This document shows, piece by piece, positions 11,514 to 23,480 of a stretch of 64,000 bases of DNA (its first letter is position 1; each line of letters opens with the position of its first letter). The stretch covers positions 137,571,501-137,635,500 of the forward strand of contig NC_092343.1 in assembly GCF_046630445.1 (NCBI RefSeq), written 5' to 3'. Under the pieces are notes generated by a model. The model worked only from the letters and a program-made list of their open reading frames with translations, was not told where the DNA came from and searched no databases. This DNA comes from Rutidosis leptorrhynchoides (lineage: Eukaryota > Streptophyta > Magnoliopsida > Asterales > Asteraceae). The position numbers and the translations under genes were made by a program.

Positions 11514-14318
11514 TACGGCATACTACAACCATCAAAGAGAATTCTGGAGAAAAGATGTACTTGATATGTCCGATACTGAAGCTAAGATTGTTAGTATTGT
11601 TCAAGGGCATGAGATCATTGTTTCTAAATCTGTGATAAGGAGGATTGTAGGTTTTAATGATTAGAGATGTTCCCACATGACGATCAATCGAGAAAGAATT
11701 CACGGATGCTTCAAGAGATGTGCTTATTCTAGTTATATTTTGGGTAAATCTGAACTGATGAAGACTCTACTGCCTCCACAGTTTTGATATTTTGCTCATG
11801 TGATAATGCACTGCTTGAGTGGATGTAAAGCTGGTTTTGAGAAGTTGAATGAGAAAGTGCAAAGTATGTTTGTGGCACTTGTCCTCAGAGCTCCGTAAGA
11901 TTTCCCAAGATTCGTCTTCTACTACTTTAAAGCGAATCTTTTCAGTTCTACTCAGAGATACCTTATCTATGCCCGTTTTCTTCAATTGATCATTAATGAT
12001 GCTGCACCAGATCTACCTAAGCTTGAAGAAGATATTATTCACCTAAAGCCAATGAATCCGATAACTTTTCGAAGAATGGAGGAGACTAGAAACGAGGATT
12101 TGAAGCATGATTTCAATAGAAAGCTTGTTTGTCACCTGATTAAGGAGAATTATTGATGTCCGGCTAGTAATGCCTGGAGGAATGACGATTCCGACTCTAA
12201 CTATGAAGTTACTAATGAGGAGGAAGGTGAAGGTGATAATCTGAGAGCTGCTGGTGAAGTTCAAGGAGGAGGTAATGTTAATGATGAAGTAGTTAAAGGT
12301 GATGATGAAGCTACAGAGGAGGATGTTAGTTTGAAACAAAGGAAAAGGAAAGGTAAAGAACCGATGACTTCCGAACAACCGAAGAAGAAGGAGAGGAGAA
12401 CTAAACACAATTTTGATTCACCTCAAAAGTCATCTCAAGGAGGTTCTAAGCAACAAGCTCAGAGACAATCATCCGATTTCATGAAGGATGCAAGAGCTGA
12501 TGTTACCTCACCAAGGCCTGCCCCCATAACACCTCAGATCACATCATTCGAATTCAAGACTCAACAAAATCTAATGTTATCTTTGATTACAAAAATAACC
12601 AATCTAGAGAATAAAGCCACTGAGGAGAAGAAGATCGGTGAAGCAAAGATTGAGTCGTTAGTTGAAGAAAACAAGAGGTTAAGTGATAGATTGGACCGTC
12701 AGAAGGGAAGGACGGATAAGTTGAGAAAGAAGGTTTTGGCCATTAAGAGTGAAAAAAAGGAGAAGTTGAAAGCGATGAATGAAAAGATTGAACAGCTTAC
12801 CCCGGGTAAAACAAAGTTGATTAAGGAGAGAGGAGAAGAATATTCCTCTGATTTGGGTGGAGGTGATGAAAAAGATGATGACGAAGATGCTGGAACTGGA
12901 GGACCCTCTTTTGAAATACCAAAAGGGGGACGTTCTACCAAGTGATTTCCTGGTAGAACAGCTTGATGCTCTGGCATATGACAGTGAAAACGATACAGAG
13001 AATGCAGAGTCAGTTGAAGCTGAGAACAAGGCTCCACAAGAAGAGCCATCTGATGAAATCCCTCCCGAATCAATCCAAAATATCAACTTAAGCGATTTTG
13101 ATAATCTGTTCGAAGATGAGAAGAGTGAAAGTTCTGTTGGTAAAGATAGTGTGAAAGAGAATGTGATTGTTGAATCCAAAGATGAGTTTGAGACAGAATC
13201 TGAGGATGTAGAGGAAGAAGAAGTGGAGATTGTAGTGCCTTCGCTTGCACCATACTCAAATCCGTCACTCAATACTTTAAGTGACTTCTTCAATTTGAGT
13301 TGTGATGTGAAACAAAAGAACTTAACTGAGTTAGAAAAAGCGAGGAAGGTATACAAGAAGGAAGCTAGGAAAGTTGATGTGTTGATAGAAAGAAATAAGA
13401 GAATCTGACATGAGAAACTGATCGTTGAGAAAGAAAGAAATGAAGTTGAATTGAAGAAGAAGAGACTCTGAGCCGAACAAGCCAAGGCCGAGGGATGGAA
13501 TGAGATTCAAAAATGGTTTGTACGTGATAGGGTTAAGGTGAACAGAAATGTTGAGGAAGACGAAAGCCGTCAGAGTTGGTGGAGACAGAACATTGTTAAC
13601 CCATTTAGATAAACCAGAACTCAAGCCGAAGTTTGTTAGTTTCTAAGAGAAAGGAAAGAGAACCAAGAAGTACTCCAAGGGTAAGATTTTAAGTTGGGGC
13701 TATTTCAAGGAGATTGATTGTTTTGCGATCAAGAGGGAAGGTGGAGTAGATTATATGGCCCGTCCAAGTCACTTCAAAACTCTACCGTACTTCGAGACTA
13801 TGCAACTTGCAAAACCGAAGATGTTGAACGCTGAGGATAGTGATCTTTCCAGATGGTTTCAAAGAAAGCTAAGAACTGAGTATAGAACAGGAAAGTGGGA
13901 TATCTTCAAGTCAACAGCCGCCAGGTTTTCCATACACCCTACAAAGCAAAATTCTAAAGGTGGACCTGTCCGTGTTGTTATGTTCTATCCAGCTAAGTAT
14001 ATGAAACAATCTCCTTTGATGCCATTACCCAAGGATATTTGTAAGAACTTCAGATGGTGGTTCTATGATGAGTTTTCGGAGGACGCAGTGATCTTGACTG
14101 TAATTGAGAAAGAAGATGGAAGCATACAGTTCGACAATGTGAGGATCTTGGATCCTATGTGGCTAAGGAACTTATCAAGATTTGATGTGGAGACTCTTCA
14201 CCGCCATCACATTAAGTTCAGAGATGATAGAAAGGAGGAAGCTAAGAGATATCAAAGTATGATCGATGTTTATCATGCCTACCTCAACAAGGAAAGTGAT
14301 GCTCAAAGATCAAATTAA
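11514..14318 (+). pseudogene. Element C 3' accessory ORF, degenerate
   Basis: From 11515 one frame runs to 12945 with four stops (near FND, PPQF, LRAP and KENY). A first globular region reads FWRKDVLDMSDTEAK, then CFKRCAYSSYILGKSELMK and YLIYARFLQLIINDA. It is followed by a Glu/Gly-rich segment, a Lys-rich basic patch (QRKRKGKEP) and a heptad-like coiled coil (about 12640-12800). The frame then shifts into 12857-13408, very acidic, ending in another coiled coil. After a further shift and several stops, 13755-14318 is an open 187-aa C-terminal domain (FRWWFYDEFSEDAVILTVIE, ILDPMWLRNLSRFDVETLHRH). From memory this resembles large unnamed ORFs common in Asteraceae retroelements. The function is unknown and I assign none. 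Confidence 0.65.
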
Positions 14319-14504
14319 GTTCAAGCCAGTTGATCTATGTCTGATACTGTTTTGCTAGTTAATTTTTGTATTTGATATTTGTTTATGCGAGAGAGAGAAT
14401 TTGGAACTGTAATAACTTTACTAAACTGTTTGTACGTATGAACTTACATGGTTTATGGACGTTTACTTATTGTAATAGATGTTCTAGGTCCTGGGGGGAG
14501 TTAT
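14319..14504 (+). other. Element C 3' UTR and polypurine tract
   Basis: Short noncoding stretch after the accessory ORF stop. It contains GAGAGAGAG near 14389 and ends with CTGGGGGGAGTTAT directly before the LTR TG, which marks the plus-strand primer site and fixes the LTR boundary. Confidence 0.65.
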
Positions 14505-15118
14505 TGATGCATTTTATGTAAGTCCCTAGACATCTAACCCACGTCCATTGCAGGTACTACAGTTTATAGGCTACCATGAACGCTCGTTATTATCCTATAT
14601 GTGTTTGTATGTGGTTACAGGTACTGCATGAATGCGATAAGGATGTTTGACTATGTTAGACTTTGTCAGACGTACGAGTGAAGCCTCACTCGTACGGCTG
14701 AAAGGGTCATACACACGGTTGATGCTGAGCTAAGTCACAAATATAATCTAAATGATATGACACGAGTGAGTGATCACCCGTACGGCTGAGGTAGCCAACT
14801 CGTACGAGTGATGGATGACTCACACGAGTGAGTCAACAGTAGGGGTATATAAGTGTTATATTCTTCATTTTAGGTAAAGACTCTCATTACACACACATCA
14901 CTCAGATCTGGAAAGCCTCATCTGATTCTTTCTCAACTCAAATCACCCAGGTGGTGAATAATAGCTCTAGGTGTTGATCTAATCACACATGATTTGTTGT
15001 GGTTTGACTTAATTAATCCCAAAAAGCTTCTCATATTCACTAGAGGGTTTGATTCACTTATTCCGCCATTGTGTGAGTTAAATCTGTTGATTTCTAAGTT
15101 CCTAGTCATGTTTCATCA
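14505..15118 (+). repeat. LTR-C (3' LTR of element C), 614 bp
   Basis: Starts TGATGCATTTTATG after the polypurine tract and ends GTTTCATCA before the poly-Asn-coding part of element B gag. The 5-bp termini TGATG/CATCA are inverted repeats. U3 holds a cluster of CGTACG-cored palindromes (14671-14835) and a TATATAAG box at 14846-14853. The expected target duplication on this side starts attat. Confidence 0.78.
14671..14853 (+). promoter_or_regulatory. LTR-C promoter: CGTACG motif cluster plus TATA box
   Basis: Copies of CGTACGAGTG or its complement occur at 14671-14680 and about 14687-14696. CCGTACGG lies near 14779, the 12-bp palindrome ACTCGTACGAGT at 14799-14810, and CACGAGTG near 14823. 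TATATAAG follows 12 bp later. That the motifs bind a factor is inference. Confidence 0.5.
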
Positions 15119-15949
15119 ATTATTGTTGCGATTGTTGTTGCAATTGTTGTTGTGATTGTTGTTGTTGTATTGGTGACCCATGTCACTGTTTTCTTCCTAC
15201 TTCCTCTTGCCTTCTTTTATTTTTACCTCCCCGGCCGCCTGCCCTTTCATTCTTTTCTCAATCTGGCCCATGAGTTTATGAGCCATTCTACTTCTGTTCT
15301 GCATTAAGGTGGGTGCATATAAACTTACATTCTCCAAAATTCTCACCGGCCTCCCCTTTACAAACACGTCAATTTGTTCTTCATCATCCTCAAACACTCC
15401 CGGACACAATAGAGACAACTATGTGAATCGTCGCTCGTATGTGGTGATATCATATCCTTGCATTCGTAGTTCTCTAAGCTCTCTCTTGAGCTTATTGACC
15501 TCATTCCTGGGACGATACTGCTCATTCATCATGTGTTTGAATGCTGACCACAGCAGTGCATAAGCAGTATCTTGTCCCACTTGTTCGAGATAGGTGTTCC
15601 ACCATATTAAAGCAGTACCTCTGAAAGTATGTGTGACGTATTTCACCCTAGCCTCTTTCGCACATTTTCTTATTGCAAATACAGATTCAATCTGCTCGGT
15701 CCACCGTTTTAGCCCTACTTGTCCTTCAGTTCCATCGAACACAAGGGGTTTACAGGAAGTGAAAGCCTTGTAGGAGCATCCTACACGATTTTCTATGGAA
15801 TTAGTTCCACTGCTAGACCCTGACTGATTGTTGTTGTTGTTGTTGTGCAATGCAGCCTGCACTGCAGCTATGTTCGCAGCAAGGAAAGCACGGAAATCTT
15901 CCTCGCTCATGTTCAAGGTTTGTCTGGTTGGTGGAGCCATTTCCTTCAA
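15119..15949 (-). pseudogene. Element B gag, interrupted
   Basis: The start MKEMAPPTRQTLNMSEEDF aligns with A3 gag ([16 protein letters not shown]). It continues with [50 protein letters not shown] and [12 protein letters not shown] ends the first open part at 15419; the same frame resumes as LLCPGVFEDDEEQIDVFVKG to 15197, meets another stop, and enters the Asn-rich linker (CAACAACAA on the minus strand) where element C is inserted. The zinc knuckles and all of pol are therefore not in view. Gag would form the intracellular particle. Confidence 0.88.
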
Positions 15950-16346
15950 AAATAGCCAAAAGAGTTAAGTTAATCATATAGAATATTAGGAGTAGTCAAT
16001 AGTATTTTGTATCATAATATGAACTTATTATTATAAAAGCCTTTTTCATATTAGCGTTTTATAATTGTAATTCAGGTAGTACCTACCTGTTAAAGTTCAT
16101 ACTTAATAGCTAATATACAAATTAACTACTACAATTCTATCATGAAAAACTATGGTAAGTTATTATGTTATCACATAATAATAAGTATTAATAATAATAA
16201 TAATAAACCTTCCATGCTTAATTTTATTATTACACAGGAATAAGGAAAATTACATCGCAGATTTTCACACAACTTAAACACACGTTATAATACATATATT
16301 ACAAGGCATGGTAAAAAGGTAATAACTGCGAACTCTTCATTCGAAT
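15950..16346 (-). other. Element B leader between ORF1 and gag
   Basis: Noncoding. The gag-proximal half aligns with the A leader (GTTCATACTTAATAGCTAATATAC and flanks). It carries the palindrome with arms CAGGTAG/CTACCTG at 16073-16089, the counterpart of the A palindrome. There is a short (TAA)n run near 16190. The 684-bp F-box ORF found here in A2 and A3 is absent. Confidence 0.75.
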
Positions 16347-16859
16347 TTATTAGCTTCTTCTTCAGGCTTAGTTCGTTTTGCCAATTGTTTACCGAAGTGC
16401 GTACCACCCCTGATACGAGCAGTCCTTTTCTCACACTTTTCAGAAAAATCTAGCCTCTTAGATGTTCCAGGTCGATAATCAAAGTTTAAGTAGTATGGGT
16501 GTTTCATTATGATTGATCAGGGTTATTCCTGATAACTAAAGGTCCATAGGGTTTGGGATTAGGTTTCTCTATTTTGATAGACAAAGATTTCCCCAATTAT
16601 TTTTCTTTCCTTTATTATAATGTGTTGGTGTAATTTCTACTACTTCATCGGATTCCTCTTCGGAATCCTTCTCGGAATCCTCTTCTGGTTCCTCGGGAAA
16701 TTGTGAATCTTCCCAGTATTTTTCTTCTTCAGCAGTGACACCATCGACTAACTTTATCCATGGTACAATGATTAAAGGTGTTGACTTAATATCTGAGTCG
16801 CTTAAGAGATTAAGGTGATCAGATTCACATGATAGACTAATGTAAACGGATGAAGTCAT
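16347..16859 (-). pseudogene. Element B ORF1 (acidic protein), degenerate
   Basis: Minus-strand frame from 16859. It reads SDSDIKSTPLIIVPWIKLVDGV, EEEKYWEDSQFPEEPEEDSEK and DEVVEITPTHYNKGKKNN, clearly homologous to A3 ORF1 (LIMVNGVSTKEAKYWEDYQF, DDVIEITPTEFKKAKENNKG). The open part ends at 16569. Further on, shifted frames still give an RIRGGTHFGKQLAKRTKPEEE-like tail matching the ORF1 C-terminus of A3. The function of this acidic retroelement protein is unknown. Its conservation across two families argues that it was once translated. Confidence 0.7.
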
Positions 16860-16965
16860 CTATCACATAATAGCAAGCACGTTAAGAGATTAATATATCC
16901 TATAATATTTACATGTTAAGAATATATAGTTTCCAACAAAAGTGATAAGCAATCGTTTTTAAAGC

Positions 16966-17064
16966 AGACAGGGTCGAAGTCCAGACTCACTAATGCATCC
17001 TAACAAATAGCTTAGACACACTAATGCAAATTTCTGGTTCTCTAAGACCAACACTCTGATACCA
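16966..17064 (-). promoter_or_regulatory. Element B PBS and conserved post-PBS block
   Basis: The minus strand reads TGGTATCAGAGTGTTGG at 17048-17064, an initiator-Met-type PBS two bases inside the LTR. The block at about 16966-17005 (TTAGGATGCATTAGTGAGTC then TGGACTTCGACC on the minus strand) is shared with A2, A3 and F at the same place. Confidence 0.78.
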
Positions 17065-17910
17065 ACTAAAATGCCCCGTTCATATCGATTATAAACGTTT
17101 CATATTAATTGGTTTCATTGCGAGGTTTTGACCTCTATATGAGACGTTTTTCAAAGCCTGTATTCGTTTTAAAAAGAAATCATAACATTTATTTCATCCG
17201 TAAACTTTTAATTGACATAAAATAGATTATCAATCAACGATAATCCAACCATACAGAGTTTTCCACACAACCATTACATGATGGTTAACAATATATTACA
17301 GAAAGATGTTTCTGAATGCAGTTTTAAATAATATAATACAAGCATGCTGACTCCAAATCTTGTCTTTCAATAGTATGCAATAGTAGAAGCTTTTAATAAT
17401 CACCTGAGAATAAAACATGCTTAAAATGTCAACAAAAATGTTGGTAAGTCATAGGTTTAACCTATATAATAAATCATCATAATAGACCACAAGATTTCAT
17501 TTTCATAAACAACATACAGGTATCACATCTCTATAAAAGTCATTCATATGATGAACACCTGTTAACCAACATTAACAAAATGCATCTAGAATATCCCCAA
17601 AATTACAGGTATCACATCTGTATAAAGGCATGTCAATGCCCATAGATCTATCTCTAGGATTCGCGTCAATTAGTGTACTAGTTCACTAATTTGTAGGTTA
17701 CCAGACTAAAATAGGGATATATGGTATAATAATCCAATCATAGAATGTAGTTTCAAGTACTTGTGTATATTTTGTAAAACATTTACAAAACTGCATATAT
17801 TCTCATCCCAAAACTATTAGTTAGTAAAAATGGGACTCTAAGTCACTTGATAGATTTTTCAAATCGTTGAAAATTAGACTTGGCCTCGAAATGATTCACG
17901 AACCTATAAC

Positions 17911-18743
<833 letters not shown>

Positions 18744-20579
18744 TACAATTATATTCATATCATATTTTCAATTATGTGTGATGATTTAAGTTGTCAAGTT
18801 AGTAGTCCAACGTTAATAGTCCAATAGTTCAATAGTCAAATAGTCTAATAGTCCAATAGTACAATATATAAATTAGATTTTAATCAAGACGTATTGTATA
18901 CGTATTGTTCTAGACTCAATCATGACCCATTGTACGCGTATTGTCTTCGAATTAACCCAGACGTATAGTATACATGGTGTCTTACGATTTATCCGAACGT
19001 ATTACATAACTGTTGTCTTAACTAATCAAGATTATATTATATTGTCTCGAAATTAACCAAGACTAGTATATTACAAGGAAATATTCATGAAATGTTTAAA
19101 TACATGTAGGATATAGGAAAGGTTATCTAGGATATGGTTAGTATAGATTTCGTTAAATTAATCACGTAGCTAAAACTAGTTTTTCTAACCAATATTGTTT
19201 TGCCCATAATTTCTTCATTACAAATTGGTTTTGAGTGAATCAAATTGCTATGGTTTTGTAACGAACTCAATTATCCAAAACTAAACAGTAAAAGTGTTGG
19301 TTTATAGTCTGAGTAACAGGTTAAAAATCAATTTAGAAGAAGGTGGTCGTATCCGTCGTAAAAACAACATCTTGATGACCATTTTGAAAAACATACTTCT
19401 ACTTTGAGTTTAACAATAATTTTGGATATATTATAATGTTCACATGAAATAAAATTTTCCCAGAAAATAAACTTTTAAATCAAAGTTTAAGATAAGTTTT
19501 AAATATCCAACCCAAAACAGCCCCCGATTTCTCTACGACGGTGTATGTTTAGTTTTACGGTGTTCTTCATATTTACAAGTTATAAATCGTTATGTTAAAA
19601 TATCATATAGATATATTACATGTGTTTAAGTGTTTTTAAAAGTCAAGTTAGAAGGATTAAATTTGTTTGCAAACAAGTTTAGAATTTACTAAACTATATT
19701 TTAGTGATTACAAGATATATATTCCGAATAAGATAGCTATATGACTATTAATCGAACAAGATTATGAACAAGGTTACTACCTCAAATCAAATTAATAAGG
19801 TTGATGGAAAAATATGGAATTGCTCTTGAGCTTGATGATGTTCTTGAAAGCTTGGAAATTTTTGAAGTAGAATCATGGAATGAAACAAAGTTCAGGTAAG
19901 ATTACTACTTGATTTAAGATAGTTATGTTTATAGGAATTGAACCAAAGCTTGAATATGATTCTTACCTTTGATTTAGAATGAAAGGTTGCTGAGATTAGA
20001 TGAAAGTTATTGATCTTGGATGATTACTTGGAATGGATTTGAAAGATTGAAAGTAATCTTGCAAACTTGAAAGGATTCTTGAAATGTTCATGAATGATTC
20101 TTTTTACGATGATTCTTGATTGTAATTGAAGCTAGATTATGATGTAGATGAAGTAGATTGCTGAATTGTGTTGTGTTCTTGAAGGAATGTGTTTTAGAGA
20201 GAATTAGAATGATGATTAAAAACGTGCATATAGATATATAGATATATATGGTTTTGTTTTCTTGCTTATAAGTCATGCTAGTTGTCAAATGGTTGGTTCC
20301 ACATGTTTCTTAATCATTTAGGGCTACTAAGGAGTAGAATTGTATTCATATATACTAATAGTAAATATATCTAGAAGCTGTGTATTATACGGGTAAAAAT
20401 ACCGAATGAATACGAGTAGAATTCTTGAGAAAATCGAATGCGAATACGAGTATAGTTATCTTTGTTGAGTATAATTATTTTGATATATGTATTTAAGTCT
20501 TTCAAAAATGTATTAATACATCTTAATATGATACATATATATACATTTTAACTTAGGGGTTATTACGTAGTGAAAAGTT

Positions 20580-20659
<80 letters not shown>
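20580..20659. repeat. (CA)n-(TA)n compound microsatellite
   Basis: About 13 CA units run into a TA tract with a single TATG interruption, inside LTR-B where LTR-A has CATATATATC. Confidence 0.96.
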
Positions 20660-20661
<2 letters not shown>

Positions 20662-20750
20662 TTTCGAAACCCTTAAGTTATTAGTCTCATTTTATGTATA
20701 TAATTCATTGTAATATACTTAATGAGATACTTAAATACCATTTTATCAAG

Positions 20751-20751
<1 letters not shown>

Positions 20752-20828
<77 letters not shown>
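20752..20828. repeat. (TA)n microsatellite, about 75 bp
   Basis: Pure TA run in LTR-B, at the place where LTR-A has a short TATATATGGTTATATATATAG stretch split over two motifs. Confidence 0.96.
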
Positions 20829-20831
<3 letters not shown>

Positions 20832-20981
20832 CCATTATATCATTTTTACAAGTTATGACGTTCGTTAATCGTCGGACGAACTGGGTGGTCAAACGTTTAT
20901 ATAAAACCCGTTTCAAATATTCAAGTCTTAACAAGTTTGATTGCTTAACATGTTGGAAACATTTATTTATGAAACTATTAA

Positions 20982-21116
<135 letters not shown>

Positions 21117-21138
21117 CAGAAACATATGGGTCATTACA

Positions 21139-22079
21139 CATGAGTCGGTCGACACTGAATGTGACTTCTTCATTTCCAACTCTTAAATTCAGTGATTTCT
21201 CGTGTACATCAATTATGGGCTTGGCAGTATTCAGGAATGGTCTGCCAAGTATGAGTGGGACCTTTGTGTCTTCCTCAATATCCATAATTACTAAATCAAC
21301 TGGGAATGTAAACTTATCCACTCTGACTAAGACATCCTCAATTATACCTTGAGGAATCTTAACTGAGCTGTCTGCGAGTTGGATAGTCATTCTGGTAGGT
21401 CTTAAGTCATTAAGTCCTAGCTTTTTGAATAATGAAGAGAGCATTAGGTTTAGACTGGCTCATAAGTCTGCTAACGTAATGCTGATTTGGACATCTTGCA
21501 GGTAGCAACGTACTATGAATCTTCCTTTATCTCCTAACTTAAGGGGAATACCGTGTTGTAACACTAATGAACATTCCTCACTTAAGGGTAAGCTAACTAT
21601 CTCTCTTAATCTCTCTTTGTTTGAAAGCAATTCTTTGAGAAATTTAACGCAGTTTAGCATTTCTACTAAGCATCTACTAGTAGTATATTCAAATGTAGAT
21701 TCTTAATAATATCCCAATACTTACCGAATTGCGCTTCTTTCTTTTCCTTCCTAAGCCTACCTGAAAAAGGTATGCGGGCTCACAGAATAATATCCATTGT
21801 TTTAGGAGAGATAGGCTCTGGTGGATTGACAACTGGGTCATTTGGCACAGGTTTCGTATCAGAAAAATCTTGTATAGGTATATTAACAGTTGTTTCCCTC
21901 CCACCTCTAGTTACTACTAGGGCATCAGACTCACTACACTCTATCTCAACTTTAGTGGTTAATTGTTTAAGCGTAAGCTGAAAATTGGTTATTAATTCTT
22001 CAAAAGTTTTTATCAAAGCATCAAACTTATTTTGGCATTCTATGACTTGAAGGTTTATCATGTATTGATTTTTCATAAA
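21139..22079 (-). pseudogene. Element E gag C-terminus and protease, disrupted
   Basis: From 22076 leftward the frame reads MKNQYMINLQVIECQNKF and a Pro-rich linker. It passes shifts and stops, then GIPLKLGDKGRFIVRCYLQD and TLADL-stop-ASLNLM. This is the Athila-type protease active site with the usual DLGAS glycine codon turned into TGA. Next come [18 protein letters not shown] and [15 protein letters not shown]. After VTFSVDRLM the sequence is cut by the B insertion at 21138. The protease would mature the polyprotein, but this copy is dead at its active site. Confidence 0.85.
22075..22079. repeat. Target-site duplication of F, left copy
   Basis: ATAAA immediately left of element F, identical to 31803-31807 on its right. 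Confidence 0.9.
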
Positions 22080-23282
22080 TGTGATGACCCGTCCTTATCC
22101 ACCTGGACAAAGTCTTCAACATTTGGTTCCATTGCAATGATCGACTCCAAGTAATGTCTTTAACATGAGCAAATGCACAGCGGAAGACTTAATTCGTACC
22201 TGAGAATAACATACTTTAAAACGTCAACATAAAGTTGGTGAGACATAGGTTTGATGCTAGCAGCGTTATAACTATGGACCACCAGATTTCATATGTAAAC
22301 ATTTTAATAAAAATATTCTAAGTGGTTGAGCACTTGGTAACCATACTTAACAATTAATCACGTCGCATATTCCCTTTAATATGAAATCTTATTACACTGT
22401 ACCAAGTGTAGTCACGAAACGAAGTACTGTGCAACCGTTGAATACTGGTCGTCCAGTCCGGTTGGGGTTGTCAGGCCCGATAGATCTATCAACAGGATTC
22501 GCGTTTACAATACCGCTGTAAATATTAGTTACCAAGCTACAGGGAAGTATGCCAGTGGTACAACTCAACGTAGAATATATTTTTCAGTTACTTGTGTCCA
22601 TAACGTAAATCATTTATAAAAACAGCGCATGTATTCTCAGCCCAAAAATATATAGAGTTTAAAAGGGGACTATATACTCACCTAATGTATTTTGTAGTAA
22701 AAATACATATAACACCATTGAACAAGTATAAGGTTGGCCTCGGATTCACGAACCTATATTAATTGTATAACTATTAAAACACATACTCGTAATCGATTAA
22801 TTCTATTTATTATTAATGATGCATTTGTCATATTAATAAATTACAAGTTTCATTATTTATTTATATTTTCATTTTATATACGTAGATATATTAATATAAT
22901 TAAATTATGTAATTAAATATATTTTTATATATAAGAAATCTTTACTTTTACCTATAACCTTAATAATGTTATTAAATCTTTTAATTTTAGTGAACATGAT
23001 AATATAGACAATTTTAGATAATTATAATAATGGTAGTTTTAATGGTAATAAAATAATAAATTTAATAAAAAAAATGTACTAAATAATAATAATACTATGT
23101 TAATAATAATAATGATAAAAATAATAATAATAATAATAATTATAGAATAATAACAATACTTATTTTGTTAACAAAATGATTAGGTTAATAATACTAGTAA
23201 TAACAATACTAAAATTTTTAGAGTGATTTAAATTATAATATTAATAATAGTAATAATAATGAATTTTGATTACTTCCATAAT

Positions 23283-23300
23283 AACAATAATAATAACAAC

Positions 23301-23345
<45 letters not shown>
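23283..23345. repeat. (AAT)n microsatellite in LTR-F
   Basis: AATAAT/AACAAT trinucleotide run. A poly-Asn reading frame across it (23259-23633) is an artefact of the repeat. The same tract recurs at 30133-30195 in the other LTR. Confidence 0.95.
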
Positions 23346-23347
<2 letters not shown>

Positions 23348-23404
23348 GGAGGAATTAATAAAAAAAATAATGGCTACCTTATGTATAAGTTCAAAAAAAA
23401 AAGT

Positions 23405-23480
23405 TTGTCACAGACGGGACTCGAACCCACAACCTCCCGCTCACACTTTCAACACCCAGCCATGCGTCCAGTCTAGCTTT
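23405..23480 (-). other. tRNA-like / SINE-like B-box segment in the 3' LTR of F
   Basis: The minus strand contains GGTTGTGGGTTCGAGTCCCGTC, which holds the RNA polymerase III B box (GGTTCGANTCC), followed by an oligo-T run. About 40 bases upstream, GGACGCATGGCTGGG weakly resembles an A box. A full tRNA cloverleaf is not evident, so a tRNA-derived SINE remnant is more likely than a tRNA gene. Confidence 0.45.

Larger units (their letters stand above)
11514..15118 (+). mobile_element. Element C: LTR retrotransposon 3' end with accessory ORF
   Basis: Plus-strand 3' portion of an LTR element: a large degenerate 3' ORF (11514-14318), a short 3' UTR ending in a polypurine tract (CTGGGGGGAGTTAT, 14491-14504), and a 614-bp LTR with TGATG...CATCA ends. 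The left part is removed by the A1 insertion. The right end is followed by the interrupted gag of element B, so C inserted into B. gag and pol lie outside the window, so the superfamily is undecided: Athila/Tat with an env-like region or a SIRE-like copia would both place an extra ORF here. Confidence 0.72.

Noticed and set aside
12679..13485. 268-aa Ser-rich minus-strand ORF
   Set aside because: Antisense of the Glu/Lys-rich accessory ORF of element C. The plus-strand frames show coherent coiled coils and flanking homologous domains.
14671..14835. CRISPR-like array of short repeats (also 34551-34687)
   Set aside because: Repeat units are 10-12 bp with irregular spacing, inside plant LTR promoters. 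Not a CRISPR.
23405..23480. Functional tRNA gene
   Set aside because: The B box is good, but a complete cloverleaf with acceptor stem and clear A box could not be drawn. Kept only as a tRNA-like segment.
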